Part shown: positions 16,939 through 26,049 of the stretch, in pieces
Layout of the letters: the number at the start of each line of letters is the position of its first letter
Numbering within the stretch: position 1 is the first letter of the stretch
Assembly: GCA_035296965.1 (NCBI GenBank)
Contig: DATGZX010000277.1
Coordinates: forward strand, 1-34,554
Direction: 5' to 3'
Length of the DNA: 34,554 nucleotides
Source of the DNA: DATGZX01 sp035296965
Lineage (GTDB): Bacteria; Planctomycetota; Planctomycetia; Gemmatales; Gemmataceae
The notes under the pieces: model-generated
The model's input: the letters and a program-made list of their open reading frames with translations, nothing else
What the model was told of the DNA's origin: nothing
Database searches by the model: none
Position numbers and translations under genes: made by a program

Positions 16939-19227
16939 ATGGAAATTGCCCCCGGCGCGGACGACACTTCAGCGACATCCTTCTCGCGGACACGCTCGAC
17001 CTGGGAGCTGTTCCTGATCAGCGTCCTTGTGCTGTTTCTGGAACTTGCCTGCATTCGCTGGTTCCCGTCCCACGTCGTTTATCTGACCTTCTTCACCAAC
17101 ACGGTGTTGCTCGCCTGTTTCTTGGGGATGTCTGCGGGCTGTCTGATTGCTGGAGCCAAACGCAGCTTCATCTTCTGGACTCCTGCCTTGCTCGCGATCG
17201 CGTTTGCGGCCGCTCACTGGGTCACCTGGGTGTCCGGATCGGACCAGATCGTGATTGAAGTTGGCCACCAAGGCTCTCCGCAATTCGTTTTCTTCGGCAC
17301 GGAGTACAAGCCGGTTGACATCGCTCGATTCGTCATTCCCATCGAAGCGGTGGGCGGCTGCTTCTTCCTGCTGATTGCCCTGGCCTTCATCGGCCCCGGC
17401 CAGCAGCTCGGCCGAGCCCTGAACCGCCTGCCCAATCGCGTGCAAGCCTACACCATCAATATCCTTGGCAGCGCCATCGGCATCGTCCTATTTGCAGGTT
17501 GTGCGTGGCTGGAGCTGCCCCCTTTTTGGTGGTTCCTGCCGGCCCTCTCGGCCATCGCCTACTTTGTGGTGCGCGACAGCCGGAGCCTCAATGCCCCGGC
17601 TGCCTGGGTTCCTTTGGGGATGCAATTTGTCGTGGTGCTGTGCGCGCTGGCCCTGGCATCTTTTCCCACGGGTCGGCAGACAAGCAATGGCCAGCTCGTT
17701 GCCGAGTATTTCTGGTCCCCTTATTACCGGGTCGACTACAACGCTCCTTACCGGACGATCAATGTGAACATGATCGGCCACCAGACGATGGTTTCGCGCG
17801 ACGATGCTTCCGGCTTCGCCTACGCGCTGCCTCATTTGCTGGCCCGCGATTCAGGAAGACAGCCCTTCGGCGACGTGCTGATCATCGGAGCGGGCTCGGG
17901 AAACGACGTCAGCCGAGCGTTGCAGTGGGGCGCCAAGCACATCGACGCTGTCGAAATCGATCCGGTCATCCAGCGGTTGGGACAACAAAACCACCCGGAC
18001 CGGCCCTATGAAGACGAGCGCGTCCGCGTGCATCTGGACGACGGCCGCAATTTCCTCCGCGCCTCCGACAAGCAGTACGACCTCATCGTCTACGCGTTGG
18101 TCGATTCGCTGGTCCTGCACAGCAGCTACAGCAATATCCGCCTGGAGAGTTACCTGTTCACCCGGCAGGCGTTTGCCGACGTGCGCCGCCACCTGAAACC
18201 GGACGGGCTCTTCGTCATGTACAACTACTTCCGGCAAGGCTGGATCGTCGCCCGGCTGCATCAGGGCTTGACCGAAGCCTTCGGGACAGCGCCGCTGGTT
18301 TTGACGCTGCCTTACCTGGAGACTGTGGCACCGGAACAGAGCTTCTCTGGCTTCACGATGTTCTTCGCCGGGGAGACGAGGCGCTTGGGCGATGCCTTTG
18401 GGCAGCATCCCGAATACTGGCTGCGCAAGGACGTTGCCCCCATTCGGGAGAGCGCAAACGGCTTCGCTACGCTGCCCACGCCGCAGACGGCCGAGAGCTA
18501 CGAGCGCCTCGGATTGGCTAACGTGATCGCACCGGCAGAGGCTCTGCGTCCGTCAACGGACGATTGGCCGTTCCTTTACCTTCGGAAGCCCGTCATTCCC
18601 AACGTGAGCTTGCGCGGCGCCGCAGTCATGGGAGGGTTGGCCCTAGTGCTGCTCTTCTTGTGCCTGCCCAGCCGGCAGGAGGCCGGCGGAGACTGGGCCT
18701 TGAACGGACAACTGTTTTTTCTGGGGGCGGGCTTCATGCTGATCGAAACGAAGGCGGTGGTGCATCTTGCATTGCTCTTCGGCAGCACCTGGATGGTCAA
18801 CTCCGTCGTATTCTTCGCGGTGCTCATCATGATCCTGGCAGCTAATCTTTATGTCCTGGCGGTCCGGCCGGTGCGCGTCTGGCCCTACTACGTGGGTCTG
18901 CTCGCAGCGCTGGCGCTCAACATCGTCGTCCCCCTCGATTTCTTCCTTGGAATGAGCCGGGGCTGGCAGGTGCTCGGGTCATGCGTGTTGGTGTTCACGC
19001 CGATCCTGTTCGCCGGGGTAGTCTTTGCCGTCGCCTTTGCCGGCAGCGCTCAGCCCGATCGCGCATTCGCCGCCAACATCGCCGGCGCCATGGCCGGCGG
19101 ATTGGCGGAATACAGCTCGATGCTTGTCGGCTTCCGGTACCTGGTGCTGGTGGCCCTGGCATTCTACGTCCTGTCCGCTCTCTTCCGGGCCCGGCGTTCC
19201 CTTTCCCCTGGAGCGCTTCTTCATTGA
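16939..19227 (+). CDS. Membrane protein with spermidine-synthase-like methyltransferase fold
   Basis: A 762-residue protein with membrane helices at both ends and a soluble Rossmann core. The N-terminal part (about 1-235) has several hydrophobic segments. The core starts with the nucleotide-binding motif VLIIGAGSGNDVSRAL (from about residue 314), followed by the acidic loop HIDAVEIDP and HLDDGRNFLR with YDLIVYALVD, as in spermine/spermidine synthases and related SAM enzymes. The C-terminal part (about 555-750) again has many helices. GGAGG lies 9 bases before the ATG. Whether it makes polyamines is unclear: membrane-fused members of this superfamily are widespread and mostly uncharacterised. 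Confidence 0.85.
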   Translation: MEIAPGADDTSATSFSRTRSTWELFLISVLVLFLELACIRWFPSHVVYLTFFTNTVLLACFLGMSAGCLIAGAKRSFIFWTPALLAIAFAAAHWVTWVSGSDQIVIEVGHQGSPQFVFFGTEYKPVDIARFVIPIEAVGGCFFLLIALAFIGPGQQLGRALNRLPNRVQAYTINILGSAIGIVLFAGCAWLELPPFWWFLPALSAIAYFVVRDSRSLNAPAAWVPLGMQFVVVLCALALASFPTGRQTSNGQLVAEYFWSPYYRVDYNAPYRTINVNMIGHQTMVSRDDASGFAYALPHLLARDSGRQPFGDVLIIGAGSGNDVSRALQWGAKHIDAVEIDPVIQRLGQQNHPDRPYEDERVRVHLDDGRNFLRASDKQYDLIVYALVDSLVLHSSYSNIRLESYLFTRQAFADVRRHLKPDGLFVMYNYFRQGWIVARLHQGLTEAFGTAPLVLTLPYLETVAPEQSFSGFTMFFAGETRRLGDAFGQHPEYWLRKDVAPIRESANGFATLPTPQTAESYERLGLANVIAPAEALRPSTDDWPFLYLRKPVIPNVSLRGAAVMGGLALVLLFLCLPSRQEAGGDWALNGQLFFLGAGFMLIETKAVVHLALLFGSTWMVNSVVFFAVLIMILAANLYVLAVRPVRVWPYYVGLLAALALNIVVPLDFFLGMSRGWQVLGSCVLVFTPILFAGVVFAVAFAGSAQPDRAFAANIAGAMAGGLAEYSSMLVGFRYLVLVALAFYVLSALFRARRSLSPGALLH

Positions 19228-19361
19228 TTTCACTGCGAGGAAGATTTAGGATCGCCCTTAGCTTTTCGACTACTCAGGGTTTGCCAATCAATGTGGGATG
19301 CCGGGCCGCGAAGGCATGCCACGCAAGTTCCATCTCCTGCTGCTGATTCAGGCACGTCGAC

Positions 19362-21572
19362 TTAGCGAATGCGCTTCTCTCGCAGTTCTTTTTGCAGCCG
19401 GGAGACCAGTTCAGGCATGGTCATGGTGCCGATGTCGCCGTCAACGCGGTCGCGGACCGCCACGGTGCTCGCAGTCTGCTCTTTCTCGCCGACCACGAGC
19501 ATGGTGGGGATCTTCTCGAGTTGGGCCTCGCGGATCTTGTAGCCGATCTTCTCCGGGCGATAGTCGCCGGTCGCGCGAAAGCCGTGGGATTTCAGCTCAC
19601 CTTCGACGCGCCGGCCGTAATCGCTGAATTTCTCGCTGACCGGCAAGACCCGCACCTGTTCCGGCGCCAGCCAGAGTGGGAAGGCACCGGCGAAATGCTC
19701 GATCAAGATGCCGACGAACCGCTCCATCGAGCCGAACGGCGCCCGGTGGATCATCACCGGCCGATGCGGGCGATTGTCGGGGCCGATATATTCCAGCTCG
19801 AAGCGCTTGGGCAAGTTGTAATCGAGCTGCACGGTGCCGAGCTGCCACTCGCGTCCGATGCAGTCGCGCACGACAAAGTCGATTTTCGGCCCGTAGAAGG
19901 CTGCTTCTCCCTCCTCGGCCGTGTAATTCATGCCCAGGTTGCGAACGATGTCCACAAGGACGTGCTGGGCATTATTCCAATCTTCCTCGCTGCCGACATA
20001 CTTGCCGCTGCCCGGCGCCCGCAGACCGACGCGAACGCGATAGTCGCTCAGGCCAAGGCTCGACAGCACGAACAGCACCAGATCGATGTTCGCGCGCATC
20101 TCGCTCTCGGTCTGTTCGGGGGTGATGAACAGGTGCGCATCGTCCTGGGTGAAACCACGGACGCGCGTCATCCCGGACAGTTCCCCGGTCTGTTCGTAGC
20201 GGTAAACCGTGCCGAATTCAGCCAGCCGCACGGGCAGATCGCGATAGCTGCGCGGCTCGGCCTTGTAGATCTGGATGTGGTGCGGGCAGTTCATCGGCTT
20301 GAGCAGGTAGCCCTCCTGCTCCTTGAGCCAGCTCAATAGCGCCTCGGCCCGTTCGGAATAACTCTTCGCCTCGCCATAGGCGGGCACGTCCACATCCATC
20401 GCACTCAGCACGGCTTGAACGTAGCGGTGCACTGTTTCCAGCTTTGCTTCCGGATCCTTCGCCTCCGCATAGCCGGGCACGTGGAACTGAGTGAGGGCCA
20501 TGAACTGAACCATGTCCAGTTCGCGCTTCTCATCGAGGGGACCTGCTGCCAGTCGATGCTGGGCGAGATCCAGCGCGGACCCGGCCGGGTGATGGTACAT
20601 CGGCGGATACTGTGCGTCGCGGTAATACGGAAAATGTCCGCTGGTGCGGTAAAGCTCGAGCCGGCCGACGTGCGGGGTGTAGACCGGCTGGTAGCCGCGC
20701 TTGACCAGTTCATCCTTGATGAAGGTCTCGAGGATGCCGCGCACGGTCGCGCCCTTGGGCATCCACAAGATCAAGCCGCTGCCGGCGACCTGGCTGATCG
20801 TGAACAACCGGAGCTGCTTGCCGAGCACCCGATGGTCGCGCTTCTTCGCCTCTTCCAACTGGTGCAAGTAGGCATCGAGGTCTTTCTGATTGAAGAACGC
20901 AGTGCCGTACAACCGCTGAAGCTGTTTGCGCGACGAATCATTCTTCCAGTAGGCCCCGGCGATGCTGAGCAGCTTGAACGCGCCGATCTTGCCGGCGTTG
21001 GGAATATGCGGACCGCGGCACAGGTCGATGAACTCACCCTGCCGGTAAAAACTCAAGGTGGGGTATTGCTTCAGGTCGTCGTCGATGTGTTCGATCTTGT
21101 AGCCCTGCGCCAAATCCTGGCAGAGGGCCCGCGCTTCGGCGGTTGGTCGTTCGAAGCGTTCGAACGGCTCCGCATCCTTGACGATACGGCGCATCTCTTC
21201 CTCGATGCGCGGGAAATCCTCCTCACGGAGAGGAGGTGTGACGTCGATGTCGTAATAGAAGCCGTTTTCGATGGTGGGTCCAAAGGCGAGCTGGACGCCC
21301 GGAAAGAGCCGCATCACGGCGCGGGCCATGACATGCGCGCAGCTGTGCCGCAGAACGTCGAGTGCTTCGCGGTCCTTGTCGGTCAGGATCTGGAAAGACA
21401 TTTCGCCGTGCTCGTCGGGCAACTCCCGATCGAGGTCGGTGATGACGCCGTTGACCTTGGCCGCCACGGCAGCCTGGGCGAGACGTTTGCCGATGCCTTC
21501 CGCAACTTGACGAGGGCGGGTGCCCTGAGCGACCTGTCTGGTGCTGCCGTCGGGTAAGCGAAGGGTAACCAT
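19362..21572 (-). CDS. thrS: Threonyl-tRNA synthetase
   Basis: The 736-residue enzyme charges tRNA-Thr. It has the full domain order: N-terminal TGS domain (TLRLPDGSTRQV), editing domain (HSCAHVMARAV), class II catalytic core with the Cys zinc ligand in MNCPHHIQIYK, motif 2 region (FGTVYRYEQTGELSGMTRVR), motif 3 (APFGSMERFVGILIEHFAG), and the HGTP anticodon-binding domain at the end. Length is slightly above the usual 640 because of extended loops and tail. Its start has GGGAG about 11 bases upstream. It lies 205 bases downstream of rpsR on the same strand and may be read from its promoter. Confidence 0.97.
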   Translation of the reverse strand: MVTLRLPDGSTRQVAQGTRPRQVAEGIGKRLAQAAVAAKVNGVITDLDRELPDEHGEMSFQILTDKDREALDVLRHSCAHVMARAVMRLFPGVQLAFGPTIENGFYYDIDVTPPLREEDFPRIEEEMRRIVKDAEPFERFERPTAEARALCQDLAQGYKIEHIDDDLKQYPTLSFYRQGEFIDLCRGPHIPNAGKIGAFKLLSIAGAYWKNDSSRKQLQRLYGTAFFNQKDLDAYLHQLEEAKKRDHRVLGKQLRLFTISQVAGSGLILWMPKGATVRGILETFIKDELVKRGYQPVYTPHVGRLELYRTSGHFPYYRDAQYPPMYHHPAGSALDLAQHRLAAGPLDEKRELDMVQFMALTQFHVPGYAEAKDPEAKLETVHRYVQAVLSAMDVDVPAYGEAKSYSERAEALLSWLKEQEGYLLKPMNCPHHIQIYKAEPRSYRDLPVRLAEFGTVYRYEQTGELSGMTRVRGFTQDDAHLFITPEQTESEMRANIDLVLFVLSSLGLSDYRVRVGLRAPGSGKYVGSEEDWNNAQHVLVDIVRNLGMNYTAEEGEAAFYGPKIDFVVRDCIGREWQLGTVQLDYNLPKRFELEYIGPDNRPHRPVMIHRAPFGSMERFVGILIEHFAGAFPLWLAPEQVRVLPVSEKFSDYGRRVEGELKSHGFRATGDYRPEKIGYKIREAQLEKIPTMLVVGEKEQTASTVAVRDRVDGDIGTMTMPELVSRLQKELREKRIR

Positions 21573-21777
21573 ATGCGAAATCTCCCTGCAAAAGGAAGAG
21601 GCGCGCCACTACGACAGGTGCGCCAACAACCGGACACCAACCCTGGAGAGTTGGTTCACCGGCCTGCTTTCTCGGGATATCCTACGACGTGCAAAACGAT
21701 CCGACGACTTGAGGTGGCCGTCCTTCACTCCGCCTGCGGGCGGACCTACGAAGATTGCCACACAATGGGAATGGGCG

Positions 21778-22020
21778 CTATTCGCCGACATACGGCAGAA
21801 GGGCCATGAATCGAGCCCGCTTGATGGCGTCCTTGACTGCCCGTTGGAAAGCCGCGCAGTTGCCGCTGCGTTTGCGGTTGAACAGCTTGCCCTGGCTGGT
21901 ACACATCTTCTTCAGGCCTTGCACGTCCTTGTAGTCCACGAAAGCCGGCCGCGGGCAGCCTTCCTTCGTGCAAAATCGACAACGATTCTTCCGTCCCCGT
22001 CCGAGCTTCTTACGGACCAT
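21778..22020 (-). CDS. rpsR: 30S ribosomal protein S18
   Basis: An 80-residue basic protein with the S18 core (GKLFNRKRSGNCAAFQRAVKDAIKRARFMALLPYV, here split as the KRSGNC and RARFMALLPY motifs). The N-terminus has Cys residues in CRFC and EGCPRP plus a later Cys, which suggests the zinc-binding (C+) form. It is not next to rpsF or rplI, the usual partners, but upstream of thrS. A second short frame (21746-21982) is a shadow. Confidence 0.95.
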   Translation of the reverse strand: MVRKKLGRGRKNRCRFCTKEGCPRPAFVDYKDVQGLKKMCTSQGKLFNRKRSGNCAAFQRAVKDAIKRARFMALLPYVGE

Positions 22021-22118
22021 TGATCTTCTCGCCTCAGTACTTCACGTTTTTTGGGTCAATTATGGAAACCGTTAAAATAGCAGTGAGGGTGGATTCTGTC
22101 AACGACGGGAAACGGAAC

Positions 22119-22153
22119 CGGCGCCGCGGGAGCACCAAGTTCCCGCGGCGCCG
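22119..22153 (-). terminator. Possible terminator hairpin after the thioredoxin-like gene
   Basis: A perfect 13-bp GC stem (arms 22119-22131 and 22141-22153) with a 9-base loop lies 43 bases beyond the stop of the minus-strand gene ending at 22196. The tract after it (GTTCCGTTTCCC) is only weakly T-rich, so it may be a factor-dependent terminator or another palindromic repeat. Confidence 0.5.
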
Positions 22154-22195
22154 TCGATTGGGTGCCCGAGTCCGGACGCACAAATTCACAACCGC

Positions 22196-22765
22196 TTACT
22201 TGTCATCCTCCTTGGGCAGAATCTTTGTCACATCGCCGACAATCTTGCCAATGTCCTTGTCGTGCAACTCGCCCTTGCTGAAGGCATAGTTCGCCTTCAC
22301 CTTGCCCTTGGCGTACAAGACGACGGTCACGTCCGCCTTCTTGGCGATTTTGTAACTGGTTGGACCTTGGGGATTGTCGATCGTGAGAACGATGTGATCT
22401 AGCTTTTGTTCCTTGGCGAGAGCCTTCAGTTTGGCTTCCAGGCCCTCTTCATCGCTGCAGAACACGACAAAGCTGCCCATTCTGCAATCGTTGTGCTTGA
22501 CGGTAGCGGCATCGATCTGCTTGACCAAACTGGTCAAGGGGTCGCTGACTTCGCGAGCGAAAATCATCGCGACCGGATTGGAGCCGTTCTTTCATACCTG
22601 GCAGGCTTTGCTGCCGGCACTGTCCCCCGTGACGTTCAACGGGTGGAAGGGACCGGGAATCTGCTCTCCGGTCTGCGGACCCGATTTGAGACGTTCGGCC
22701 GCCCAAAGGCTGCCGCCAAGCAGCACGAGGGCCAGCGAAGCCCTGATTGCGATGCGCTGATTCAT
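22196..22765 (-). CDS. Exported thioredoxin-like protein with in-frame UGA at CxxC/U site
   Basis: From the ATG at 22765 (GAGGAGG about 10 bases upstream) one frame reads a signal peptide (MNQRIAIRASLALVLLGGSL), then 'GPQTGEQIPGPFHPLNVTGD', then A-C55-Q-V, a TGA at codon 58 (22592-22594), and continues without a frame change as KNGSNPVAMIFAREVSD to the stop at 22196 (189 residues if read through). The part after the TGA is a thioredoxin-like fold (SFVVFCSDEEGLEAKL, ADVTVVLYAKGKVKANYAF). In relatives as I recall them the TGA position is the second Cys of a CxxC pair. Either the UGA is read as selenocysteine (CxxU) or it is a fresh nonsense mutation. A start at 22567 would give only the C-terminal 123 residues. 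Confidence 0.6.
22551..22572 (-). promoter_or_regulatory. SECIS-like hairpin candidate downstream of in-frame UGA
   Basis: Beginning 19 bases after the UGA on the minus strand, TCGCGA (22572-22567) can pair with TCGCGA (22556-22551) around a 10-base loop TGATTTTCGC. Bacterial SECIS elements are stem-loops just after the UGA, often with a conserved G in the loop. The known Escherichia coli element starts closer to the UGA, so this is only a candidate. Confidence 0.25.
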
Positions 22766-22885
22766 CGTAAAACTAACCTCCTCGTGAACAGGAACACGGA
22801 CACACCAGTTTGATTATCATATCTATACGCTGCTCTATACGCTGCGGGAATGCGATCAGTTCTAAGTTACCGTCTGCAAATCGGC

Positions 22886-22940
22886 TGATACTAGCCCGAC
22901 GCGTTAGCGAGGTCCTCGCTGACGCTTCGGGCTAGTATCA
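22886..22940. repeat. 27-bp palindrome (CTAGCCCGA family)
   Basis: Arms 22886-22912 and 22914-22940 pair over 27 bases with two mismatches and a single-base centre. The sequence TGATACTAGCCCGA...GCGAGG resembles palindromes scattered through planctomycete genomes. It lies between the thioredoxin-like gene and the end of rtcA. Confidence 0.85.
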
Positions 22941-22969
22941 GCGGAATCGTGCACGGTGATGTAGCTTTC

Positions 22970-24001
22970 TTAACCAGAGATGGTTACGGTCCCAGGCTCT
23001 CCTTCCTCGCCGACACATTCGATGGTGCGATCCAGGAACTGGCGAATGACGGCCACATTCGTAAGCAGATGCGTCGTAACCGCGGCCACGTTGAAGCGGG
23101 AAGCCCCCTGTGCCAGGGCCAGCGGCAGCACCAGCTGATCGGCGCTGTGAGCGTCCACGCCGGCGGGCTCGGCGTTGAGATAAGCGACCGCCTGAGCCAC
23201 TGCTTCGTCGGCCACGCGCTCCGCCGGTTTGCCGCGTGCCCCCAGGCCAAAGAACAGCGTGGGTACAGGCGCGGTGTTCAATTCCAGCGTCAAGACTGTG
23301 CCTGGCCCGCCCGGCCAAACCTCCACCTCGATGTCCGCCTCCAAACCTACCAGCTCGCGCAGGCGCGACGTCGCTCGCCTTGCTTGCCGCTGCGCGATCT
23401 GCTCCGGTAAGCCGGCCACCGCGCTGATCCCTTTGATGTGGTCGGCCGCATTGGACTCCGCAACCTGCAAACCACGCAATTCTGCAACCGGCTGGATATG
23501 GGCTTCCAGCACTCCGCCACCCCGTGGATAGAAACCGGGACGGCGCATGCGCAAGCTAATGTGCAGGCCGAGAAGTTCCAAATACGCACGCCAGGTCGTG
23601 TCCAGAAAATGAAAGCAAGGGCTGGCGGTGACATGCGTGCCGCCCGTGATAATCAGCTCGCTTGGCGCCGTCTGACGCCAGGCCAGCGGCAAATAAACCG
23701 TGTGGAGCACCAGGCTCGTCGCGCCGGCGGTGCCGATAGCGAAGGTATACTTGCCCGGAATGACCGCGCCAGGCTCGAAGACCAATTCCTTGCTGGACAG
23801 GGCATCGCCTTGAACGTGGGCCTGACCAATGGCCGCTGCAGCGCGCACGCTCATCAAATGTTGCGGCTGCAATCCCGGTTTCGACCGCCCCGCACGAATC
23901 TTGCGCAGGTGAAACGGGCGCCCCGTCAGAAGAGCCAATGCGAGACTCGTGCGCAGGATTTGTCCGCCGCCTTCGCCCACAGAACCGTCGATCTCGATCA
24001 T
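22970..24001 (-). CDS. rtcA: RNA 3'-terminal phosphate cyclase
   Basis: A 343-residue enzyme that converts RNA 3'-phosphates to 2',3'-cyclic phosphates using ATP through an enzyme-AMP intermediate. Family features are all present: the start IDGSVGEGGGQILRTSLALA, the RAGRSKPGLQPQH block, RRPGFYPRGGG, and the C-terminal HSADQLVLPLALA, whose His carries the AMP. Length matches RtcA. No rtcB or rtcR neighbour is seen. The start has a GAGAGG-like site upstream. Confidence 0.96.
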   Translation of the reverse strand: MIEIDGSVGEGGGQILRTSLALALLTGRPFHLRKIRAGRSKPGLQPQHLMSVRAAAAIGQAHVQGDALSSKELVFEPGAVIPGKYTFAIGTAGATSLVLHTVYLPLAWRQTAPSELIITGGTHVTASPCFHFLDTTWRAYLELLGLHISLRMRRPGFYPRGGGVLEAHIQPVAELRGLQVAESNAADHIKGISAVAGLPEQIAQRQARRATSRLRELVGLEADIEVEVWPGGPGTVLTLELNTAPVPTLFFGLGARGKPAERVADEAVAQAVAYLNAEPAGVDAHSADQLVLPLALAQGASRFNVAAVTTHLLTNVAVIRQFLDRTIECVGEEGEPGTVTISG

Positions 24002-24094
24002 GGGTCCGATCCCGCCTCTCGTTTTCTTGCAGCGCAGTTATATACGAGAGCACGAGCCGGGCGGAAGTTCGCCGGAAATCCGGAGGCCGACAGC

Positions 24095-24991
24095 CTAGGG
24101 GTTGCCCGCTGGAGGCGTCGTCCAGGCGGCCTGCAGAGCCAGGGCCGGCATCCGGCGGCCCGTAGGAGCTTCTTCTGCTGCTTCCGCGGCAAGTTCGGGA
24201 AGGGCGTCCGACACTCCGCGGGCGGTCCGGATCACGAGGAGTCGCTGCACGGGGGCCGGCTCATCCCGACGCACGAAGCATTGATAGCCGAGCGAGTCCG
24301 GATGCTCGATGCGTGCGCCGATGACCACATAACGATTGGGGGCCAAGGTCACTTCCCATGCCATACTGGCGTAAGACTTGCTAGGCCGCTCCTGTTGCAG
24401 AACGAGCCCCGATCCATCCACCGAGACTTCTGCCGTGAGGGCCTTCTCTCCATAGGGGATCTGCGGCGTAAAGCGCAGGCGCGTTTTGCCGTCCTCCGTC
24501 AGGCTCGCCCTGACGTCGAATGTGTACTCGGCCTGTTCCAGAGAAACAAGTTCGACGTGATCTCCCTGCTGCACAAGGAAACGGCAGCGCGCTGCCAGCG
24601 GCCCAAGGGTCAACGAGGTCGAGTTTCCCGCATGCAGCATCAGCCGCCGCGGCGTAGGATTGCTGCGTTTCGAGGTCAGCAAGGATTGCAGCTCGGCAGG
24701 TGTGACGCCGCCGACTTCACCCAGGCGGAAACCATTCTCTTCCAGCGCAAGCTTGCGCTCGATCGGTATGACCTGCTCGTCGAGGTAGCTCCACAGTTCG
24801 CCGTTGACATAGGGGTCGCCGACGGGACGCTCGAGCAGGGCCACGTCGAGCTGGACGATGTCGGAATCGGCGGCGGCCTGCGCGGCATGAAACCGCTCGA
24901 ACCAGGAGTTCGCGCGCGGGGTTGGCCCGGCAGCGCATCCGGCCAGCAGCCCAGCCAGCAGCCCCAGCATGAGGGCTCGCGCATGACGCAT
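24095..24991 (-). CDS. Lipoprotein of unknown function
   Basis: A 298-residue protein starting MRHARALMLGLLAGLLAGCA: a lipoprotein signal with lipobox LLAGC. AAGGA lies about 9 bases before the ATG at 24991; the open frame reaching 25186 runs through a palindrome and is not used. The mature part includes DIVQLDVALLERPVGDPYVN and a beta-rich region (SLTEDGKTRLRFTPQIPYG). I recognise it as a planctomycete type of uncharacterised lipoprotein, but no function is known. It lies 93 bases from rtcA, same strand. Confidence 0.85.
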   Translation of the reverse strand: MRHARALMLGLLAGLLAGCAAGPTPRANSWFERFHAAQAAADSDIVQLDVALLERPVGDPYVNGELWSYLDEQVIPIERKLALEENGFRLGEVGGVTPAELQSLLTSKRSNPTPRRLMLHAGNSTSLTLGPLAARCRFLVQQGDHVELVSLEQAEYTFDVRASLTEDGKTRLRFTPQIPYGEKALTAEVSVDGSGLVLQQERPSKSYASMAWEVTLAPNRYVVIGARIEHPDSLGYQCFVRRDEPAPVQRLLVIRTARGVSDALPELAAEAAEEAPTGRRMPALALQAAWTTPPAGNP

Positions 24992-25041
24992 GGTTCGACA
25001 TCCTTGTCCGTGATCCCGGATTCCGTTCCCAAGAGAGGCAT

Positions 25042-25122
25042 GGTTCAAGAAGGGGTCAGGCACCTTTGCCGGAACGGCCCGCAGGGTGCTGCGCACAAAG
25101 GTGCTTGACCCCTTTTTGAACC
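25042..25122. repeat. 27-bp inverted repeat (GGGGTCAGGCACCTTTG family)
   Basis: Arms 25042-25068 and 25096-25122 pair with two mismatches and a 27-base spacer. The word AAAGGTGCCTGACCCC is a widespread dispersed palindrome in several phyla. It lies upstream of the lipoprotein gene, between divergent genes. Confidence 0.85.
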
Positions 25123-25284
25123 ACGGGACGATAGACAAGCCTCCAGGCGCGGTCAAGTGAATTCCAAGATTCTTGTCGTTGCCCATTCTCCCCAGCGGCC
25201 TTGATCGATCGAATCCACTATCCTAATCCTCGATCGCATGCGCTCTGGCAGCCACTGGTTTGCTTCGAAGAAAGGGATGGGCAG

Positions 25285-26049
25285 ATGGCACTGGATATTT
25301 TCAACCTGTCGGACAAAGTAGCCCTGGTAACCGGGGGAAGTAAAGGGCTCGGCAAGGCGATGGCGCGTGGGCTGGCACAGGCCGGCGCGGACATCGTGAT
25401 TTCAAGCCGTCATGAAAACGAGCTGCGCCCTGCACTCGACGAGATCCTGCAGGGCACGGGCCGGCGCGGCTGCTATGTCGTCGCGGACATGAGCCGGCGT
25501 CCGGAAACGGCCAAGCTTGCCCAGACGGCCCTTGAGCGCATGGGGCGGGTCGATATTCTCATCAACAATGCGGGCACCAACAAGCCGCAGCCCGCCGACC
25601 AGATTCGCGACGAGGATTGGGACGCGGTCCTGGAGATCAACTTGAGTTCGATCATGGCCCTGACGCGGGCACTTATTCCGCAAATGAAGGCGCGCCGCTG
25701 GGGACGCATCATCCACATTTCCTCAGTGATGGCGTTCATCTCCAAGGAAGGCCGGCACATTTATTCCGCCACGAAGGCCGCGCTCGTCGGGCTGGCGCGC
25801 TCCCAGGCCCTGGAGCTTGGGCCCTTCGGCATCACCGCCAACTGCATCGCCCCCGGCCCCTTTCTCACCGACCTGCCGGCCGGGCTCCTTTCCGAGCAGG
25901 AGCAACGCGAGTTTGCCAAGAGAACCGCCCTGGGCCGCTGGGCGGACCCGAAGGAATTAGTTGGACCCGCCCTGCTCCTGGCCAGCGCGGCCGGCGACTA
26001 TATCACCGGGGAAACGATGGTGGTCGACGGCGGCTATCTGGCACGGTGA
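25285..26049 (+). CDS. SDR family oxidoreductase (3-oxoacyl-ACP reductase-like)
   Basis: A 254-residue classical short-chain dehydrogenase/reductase. The cofactor motif TGGSKGLG is at 16-23, NNAG at 94-97, and the catalytic residues are Ser147 (ISSVMAF), Tyr160 and Lys164 (YSATK). The C-terminal VDGGYLAR is typical of FabG/gluconate-5-dehydrogenase-like members. SSRHENE after the second beta strand, with Arg42, suggests preference for NADP(H), an inference. The ATG at 25285 has AAAGG upstream; the frame extends 28 codons further up without a good site. It stands alone on the plus strand, so the substrate is not indicated by neighbours. Confidence 0.93.
   Translation: MALDIFNLSDKVALVTGGSKGLGKAMARGLAQAGADIVISSRHENELRPALDEILQGTGRRGCYVVADMSRRPETAKLAQTALERMGRVDILINNAGTNKPQPADQIRDEDWDAVLEINLSSIMALTRALIPQMKARRWGRIIHISSVMAFISKEGRHIYSATKAALVGLARSQALELGPFGITANCIAPGPFLTDLPAGLLSEQEQREFAKRTALGRWADPKELVGPALLLASAAGDYITGETMVVDGGYLAR

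Noticed and set aside
21573..21777. T-box or other riboswitch before thrS
   Set aside because: Only a short TCCGCC-CGCA-GGCGGA hairpin is visible; no T-box sequence or antiterminator, and T-boxes are not expected in this phylum.
24992..25186. Longer N-terminus for the lipoprotein
   Set aside because: The extension is encoded by the 25042-25122 palindrome and would bury the lipoprotein signal; the inner ATG has a good ribosome site.
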